DNA from: an uncultured Litoreibacter sp.
GTDB lineage: Bacteria; Pseudomonadota; Alphaproteobacteria; Rhodobacterales; Rhodobacteraceae
Direction of reading: 5' to 3'
DNA length: 64,000 bases
Assembly (NCBI GenBank): GCA_947501685.1
Contig: CANMWQ010000006.1
Coordinates: 1-64,000 of the forward strand
A model generated the notes under the pieces. That model did no database searches. It was given only the letters and a program-made list of their open reading frames with translations, and had not been told where the DNA came from. This document shows, in pieces, positions 60,803-64,000 of the stretch. The position numbers and the translations under genes were made by a program. Position 1 is the stretch's first letter. The number at the start of each line of letters is the position of its first letter.

Positions 60803-61035
60803 ATGTGGTCTCCCAGATGTTTTGTTTGCCCGCTCGCCGCTTCCGGGCGCAGCAGGTCCGGGGCCGTCCCCCCGGTGTTTGGTTGAGCAGAGGTTTCTCT
60901 CAGATCATGACGTATTAAGGGGCATTGACGGCAGGAGGGCAACCGATTCCTTACCGCGAAACGCTCCGTAACCGGCGTGTTTTGATGTCGCGGATGGCTG
61001 ACTTTCGGTCAGCGTGCCCATCGCCTCTTTTTGCG

Positions 61036-61452
61036 TCACAGTGTGAAATCGCGGCGCATAATATAGGCGTCCCGTGCGCGGCCATCGGTGCCTTTCATGT
61101 AGCCTCTGCGCTCGGCCACTTCCACAAATCCGTGTTTGGCATAGAGCGCGAGGGCGGCGGCATTGTCCGTGGCGACCTCGAGAAACGCACTTTCGGCATG
61201 CATCAGGGCGATCTGGTGCAGGAAGGCCTCGATCAGCAGGTCCCCGGTGCCTTGTCTGCGTGCGTCGGGCGCGACGGCGAGGGTCAGCAGCTCGGCCTCC
61301 CCGCCTGCGGCGCGGCCCACTAGAAAGCCGCCCGATTGGGTCAGCAGGAAGCTGTGCGGCAAGTTCAGGACGCTGGCAAATTCAGAGGCGGTCCAAGGGC
61401 GCGGTGCGGTAAAGCAAACGGCATGAAGCGCGGCCATCTCGGCATGTGTCAT
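61036..61452 (-). CDS. rimI: Ribosomal-protein alanine N-acetyltransferase
   Basis: The 138-residue GNAT protein has WTASEFASVLNLPHSFLLTQ, the acetyl-CoA loop VAPDARRQGTGDLLIEAFLH and LEVATDNAAALALYAKHGFV typical of RimI. Its ATG overlaps the tsaB stop (ATGA), the common tsaB-rimI coupling. It probably acetylates the N-terminus of ribosomal protein S18. The alternative is another GNAT acting with the t6A pathway, but the context favours RimI. Confidence 0.9.
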   Translation of the reverse strand: MTHAEMAALHAVCFTAPRPWTASEFASVLNLPHSFLLTQSGGFLVGRAAGGEAELLTLAVAPDARRQGTGDLLIEAFLHQIALMHAESAFLEVATDNAAALALYAKHGFVEVAERRGYMKGTDGRARDAYIMRRDFTL

Positions 61453-62087
61453 GACAAGATAACGGGCGCAGGGTCGCGCGGCGGGGCCGCGTCGGCGGGC
61501 CTGAGGTAATAGGGCGTGGGGCGCGCGTCGGGGATGTGCTCCAGTGCTGCCACGTGTCGCGCAATGGCGGAGGCGGGCGCGAAAGCGGCGGGCTGGGCGT
61601 GGAGGCCCAGATGGGCGGCTACCTCGTGGGAACGGTGGCCAATGCAGGTGCAGCCGTCGGCGCTTGGGGGCGGGATATGCTCAATAGCCATCTGTTGCGG
61701 CTCGGAGTGCCAGTCGTCGTGGATTTCGCTGACATAGAGCTCGTGGCGGGTGGCTTGCAGGGTGGCGAGGATTGGCAAGGGGCCCTTTACCGCGAGTGCC
61801 TCGAACAGGGTGACGCCGGTGGCGGGGATGCCCAGCGACAGGCTCAGCCCGCGCGCGGCGGAAACAGCGATGCGGATGCCCGTGAAATTGCCCGGCCCGG
61901 TGCCCACGGCGATCTGGGTGAGCTGCGACAGGGCAAGGTTCGCGTCCCGCATGGTGGCCTCGATCAGCGGCATCAGTGCCTCGGCCTGACCTTTGACCAT
62001 CTCCTCGTGGCGCGCGGCAATCACGTCGCCCCCCGCAAAGATCGCCGTGCCGCAATAGGGGCCGGATGTGTCGAAGGCGAGGATCAT
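61449..62087 (-). CDS. tsaB: tRNA threonylcarbamoyladenosine biosynthesis protein TsaB
   Basis: The 212-residue ASKHA-fold protein begins MILAFDTSGPYCGTAIFAGG and has EALMPLIEATMRDANLALSQ, VGTGPGNFTGIRIAVSAARG and VTLFEALAVKGPLPILATL. It is the partner of TsaD in making t6A on tRNAs that read ANN codons. ATG 62087 is used; a GTG at 62099 is in frame. It follows the GFA gene with a 4-base gap and overlaps rimI. Confidence 0.94.
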   Translation of the reverse strand: MILAFDTSGPYCGTAIFAGGDVIAARHEEMVKGQAEALMPLIEATMRDANLALSQLTQIAVGTGPGNFTGIRIAVSAARGLSLSLGIPATGVTLFEALAVKGPLPILATLQATRHELYVSEIHDDWHSEPQQMAIEHIPPPSADGCTCIGHRSHEVAAHLGLHAQPAAFAPASAIARHVAALEHIPDARPTPYYLRPADAAPPRDPAPVILS

Positions 62088-62091
62088 CTTG

Positions 62092-62511
62092 TCACTCACC
62101 TGCGGCCTCCTGCAACACATCCGCTCCACTGTCGGTCACGCGGGGCAGGTCGTCTTGGATCACCAGCCACGGCATTCCCGATTGTACGTAGCAATGCAGG
62201 CTGGGGGCCATGTCGGGCGCTTGGTCGAGCACACCAAGCGGCACATAGGTCTGATCCGGCAGATAGGCGAAACGCGCCTTCAAGGGCGAGCCGCAGCCGG
62301 TGCAAAACCACCGCTCCACGCCCTCGAAATGCGAGACATGGCTGACTGGACCGCCGCTGAGCGTCACTGCGCCGCGCGCGAAGGCGGCAAAGGCGGTGAC
62401 AGGCGCGCCGGTGAGGCGCCTGCAATCCACGCAGTGGCAATAGGTTGAGGTCTGGGGCTGGGCGGTGCTTTCGATCAAGACCGCGCCGCAATAGCAACGT
62501 CCGGTGATCAC
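62092..62511 (-). CDS. GFA/CENP-V family zinc-binding protein
   Basis: The 139-residue protein has the GFA fold with zinc cysteines in GRCYCGAV, CHCVDCRR and CTGCGSPL, plus PRVTD near the end. The start is a GTG (GTGATCACCGGA...), four bases after the preceding stop. The family is named for glutathione-dependent formaldehyde-activating enzyme, but many members are uncharacterised zinc proteins, so enzyme activity is not assured. It sits in the nfu-gfa-tsaB-rimI minus-strand run. Confidence 0.87.
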   Translation of the reverse strand: MITGRCYCGAVLIESTAQPQTSTYCHCVDCRRLTGAPVTAFAAFARGAVTLSGGPVSHVSHFEGVERWFCTGCGSPLKARFAYLPDQTYVPLGVLDQAPDMAPSLHCYVQSGMPWLVIQDDLPRVTDSGADVLQEAAGE

Positions 62512-62515
62512 CGCT

Positions 62516-63073
62516 TCAGGCGGCGACAGGGCGCACTTCCAGCACCTCGGGGATGTAATGGCGCAGCAGGTTCTCGATGCCCATTTTCAGCGTTAGTGTC
62601 GAAGATGGGCAGCCCGCGCAGGCGCCTTGCATGTGCAGGTAGACCACGCCGCGGTCGAAGCCGTGAAAGGTGATGTCGCCGCCATCTTGGGCCACAGCCG
62701 GGCGCACGCGGGTGTCGAGCAGCTCTTTGATCTGGCCCACGATCTCCCCGTCCTCGCCAGTGTGTTCGGCATGGCCCGAAGAGGCCTCCCCCTCGACCGC
62801 TTTCGCGCCCGATTGGTAATGCTCCATGATCGCGCCGAGAATGGCTGGTTTGATGTGGTCCCATTCGACGCCGTCTGCCTTGGTGACGGTCACAAAGTCC
62901 AGCCCCATGAACACGCCGGTGACGCCTTCAACGGTGAAAATGCGTGTGGCCAAGGGTGAGCTGTCCGCCGTGTCGGGCGACGGGAAATCAGCGGTGCCCA
63001 CCTCAAGCACGGACTGGCCGGGCAGGAATTTCAATGTTGCAGGGTTCGGCGTGGATTCTGTTTGAATAAACAT
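62516..63073 (-). CDS. NifU-like iron-sulfur scaffold/carrier (Nfu type)
   Basis: The 185-residue protein has an N-terminal Nfu domain (MFIQTESTPNPATLKFLPGQ and FMGLDFVTVTKADGVEWDHI) and a C-terminal NifU domain with RPAVAQDGGDITFHGFD and the cluster-binding motif GACAGCPSSTLTLK (CxxC). It would carry [4Fe-4S] clusters to targets such as SdhB or aconitase. ATG 63073 is chosen as the family start. It lies 85 bp after the stress protein gene and four bases before the GFA start. Confidence 0.92.
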   Translation of the reverse strand: MFIQTESTPNPATLKFLPGQSVLEVGTADFPSPDTADSSPLATRIFTVEGVTGVFMGLDFVTVTKADGVEWDHIKPAILGAIMEHYQSGAKAVEGEASSGHAEHTGEDGEIVGQIKELLDTRVRPAVAQDGGDITFHGFDRGVVYLHMQGACAGCPSSTLTLKMGIENLLRHYIPEVLEVRPVAA

Positions 63074-63158
63074 GGCGGAGACCAACCTTTTCTATCAGGC
63101 TTCAAATATGGCGATGGGAGGGGCAAAGGTCAAGAGTTTAGAACTGTTCTAAGCTGAT

Positions 63159-63611
63159 CTAGCTGATCGCCTCCAGCTGCTCCTTGCTCAGCGTGCCGGG
63201 CACAATGGTGATCGGCATCGGCAGGGTGCCGGAGTTCCGCGTCATCTCGGTGACGAGCGGGCCGGGGCCGCCATCGGTGCCTGCGCCCAAGACCAGCACG
63301 CCGACCTCGGGGTCCTCCTGCACCTGCGCAAGAATTTCGCGCACTGCCTCGCCCTCGCGGATCACCAGCTCAGGATCAACGCCTTGCTTGTCACGCATCC
63401 ATTTGGCGAAGACCTCGAAATGGGCCACGATGCGCTCGCGGGCCTCCTCGCGCATGATGTTGCCCACGCCGATCCAGTGGTTGAATTCTTCGGGAGGGAT
63501 GACGGCCAGCACCTCGACCCCGCCGCCTGTCCGCGCGGCGCGCATGGCGGCAAAGCGCATGGCGTTCAGACATTCCTTGCTGTCGTCCAAAACGACCAGA
63601 AACTTGCGCAT
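63159..63611 (-). CDS. Universal stress protein (UspA family)
   Basis: The 150-residue protein has the UspA fold: MRKFLVVLDDSKECLNAMRF at the N-terminus, VEVLAVIPPEEFNHWIGVGN, and a C-terminal VGVLVLGAGTDGGPGPLVTE, PITIVPG. The ATP-binding G-2x-G-9x-G(S/T) motif is only partly kept (GAGTDGG then MTRNSG), so nucleotide binding is uncertain. ATG 63611 is used; the longer frame is unlikely. It is single and unlinked to obvious targets. Confidence 0.9.
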   Translation of the reverse strand: MRKFLVVLDDSKECLNAMRFAAMRAARTGGGVEVLAVIPPEEFNHWIGVGNIMREEARERIVAHFEVFAKWMRDKQGVDPELVIREGEAVREILAQVQEDPEVGVLVLGAGTDGGPGPLVTEMTRNSGTLPMPITIVPGTLSKEQLEAIS

Positions 63612-63716
63612 GATACACTCCCTTGGCCGGCGGCCTTTGCGCGCGGCGAGCGCCATCATGCGGCAAGGGGGGGCGTGGCGCAACAGCGATCACGCCGGAT
63701 ATGGCAGGTTCGGAGG

Positions 63717-64000
63717 CTAAGCCAGCAAACGCGCTTCGCGGGGCTTCAAAGCGGGTCGGACAAAGACCGTATCTGTATCCCGGCTGACACCCATCAGCTC
63801 CATATCCAGCAGCGCCTCGTTCGTAAGATGCGTGGTTCCGGGGAAGAGGCTTTCGGTCTCGAGCCCGTTGACGATCAGAAGCTCATGGTTTTCCAACAGC
63901 AAGTGGCGATAGGTGACCTGTGGCCTGCCGGAGGTGAAGACGATGCTTGTCCCGTTTACGAGACTTGCGGCATTTGCCAACATCTCATCCTCGCCGAAGA
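63717..64000 (-). CDS. Hint-domain protein, C-terminal part (runs off the window)
   Basis: The minus-strand frame stays open to the window edge; about 94 residues are visible, ending ...RPALKPREARLLA. The sequence NAASLVNGTSIVFTSGRPQV, TYRHLLLENHELLIVNGLET and SLFPGTTHLTNEALLDMELM matches the C-terminal part of Hint (Hedgehog/intein-like) domains common in Rhodobacterales exported or RTX-related proteins. HELL with the nearby His is a Hint-like catalytic block. The true start and N-terminal domains are outside the window. Confidence 0.82.
   Translation of the reverse strand, partial: FGEDEMLANAASLVNGTSIVFTSGRPQVTYRHLLLENHELLIVNGLETESLFPGTTHLTNEALLDMELMGVSRDTDTVFVRPALKPREARLLA

Noticed and set aside
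60803-61035. Purine riboswitch before the BMP operon
   Set aside because: No aptamer-like pairing or conserved loop sequences could be recognised.

Overview
The window is a high-GC, gene-dense chromosomal segment of an alphaproteobacterium, most likely a member of the Rhodobacterales (Roseobacter group). The basis is gene content: TRAP carriers, a 2-oxoglutarate dehydrogenase E2 with two lipoyl domains, a suc/odh/lpd cluster next to mdh and sdh, four ethylmalonyl-CoA pathway enzymes, a luxR-luxI pair preceded by a CtrA-type TTAA-N7-TTAA site, and NnrU, TIGR02300, TIGR02186 and Hint-domain proteins. No rRNA or other taxonomic marker is present, so the species cannot be named.

Layout. 1-1.9 kb is a rearranged edge: the end of an IS3-family element, a creatinase-like gene cut after about 271 codons, a short foreign junction, and the last ~55 codons of a lost sulfatase. 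1.9-7.0 kb is an intact sulfatase, a cupin and a three-gene TRAP transporter. 7.0-10.7 kb (minus strand) is a Zrg-like zinc-associated operon: a His-rich periplasmic protein, an ABC ATPase, a permease and two DUF3299 proteins. 10.7-17.0 kb is a ROK regulator divergent from a GtsABCD-like sugar ABC transporter and an L-xylulose-reductase-like SDR. 17-20.3 kb holds a glycosyltransferase-like protein, tRNA-Ala(GGC), a TIGR02300 protein, a YgjP-type metallopeptidase and a GntR/FCD regulator.

20.3-31.4 kb (minus strand) is the TCA block, read mdh, sucC, an 81-aa orf, sucD, a DUF805 gene, sucA, odhB, a GIY-YIG gene, a MAPEG gene and lpd. 33.1-35.8 kb is mcl2-nnrU-DUF1737-mch. 36.7-40.7 kb is sdhCDA, two small lipoprotein genes and sdhB. 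40.7-45.2 kb has a membrane protein, a DUF1989 protein, deoD, a fatty acid desaturase and an exported rhodanese. 45.3-50.4 kb is ecm, a PlsB-like acyltransferase and ccr. 50.6-53.8 kb is a small orf, luxR, luxI and a RecD/UvrD-like helicase. 53.8-60.8 kb is TIGR02186 with a TSUP exporter, then a BMP-type nucleoside ABC importer. 61-64 kb is rimI, tsaB, a GFA protein, an Nfu-type protein, a universal stress protein and the end of a Hint-domain protein.

The genes fit a marine heterotroph that runs the oxidative TCA cycle and assimilates acetate-level carbon through the ethylmalonyl-CoA pathway. The most interesting signals are regulatory and repetitive. The composite element TTGTGATCAC-N13-GTGATCACAA occurs with identical spacing upstream of both sucC and sdhC, and a single related site lies 9 nt before the GntR gene beside lpd. 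Arrays of 11-bp GTACA repeats precede lpd and deoD. A GIY-YIG gene is bracketed by inverted hairpins that carry compensatory changes. A creatinase/sulfatase deletion junction sits at the left edge.
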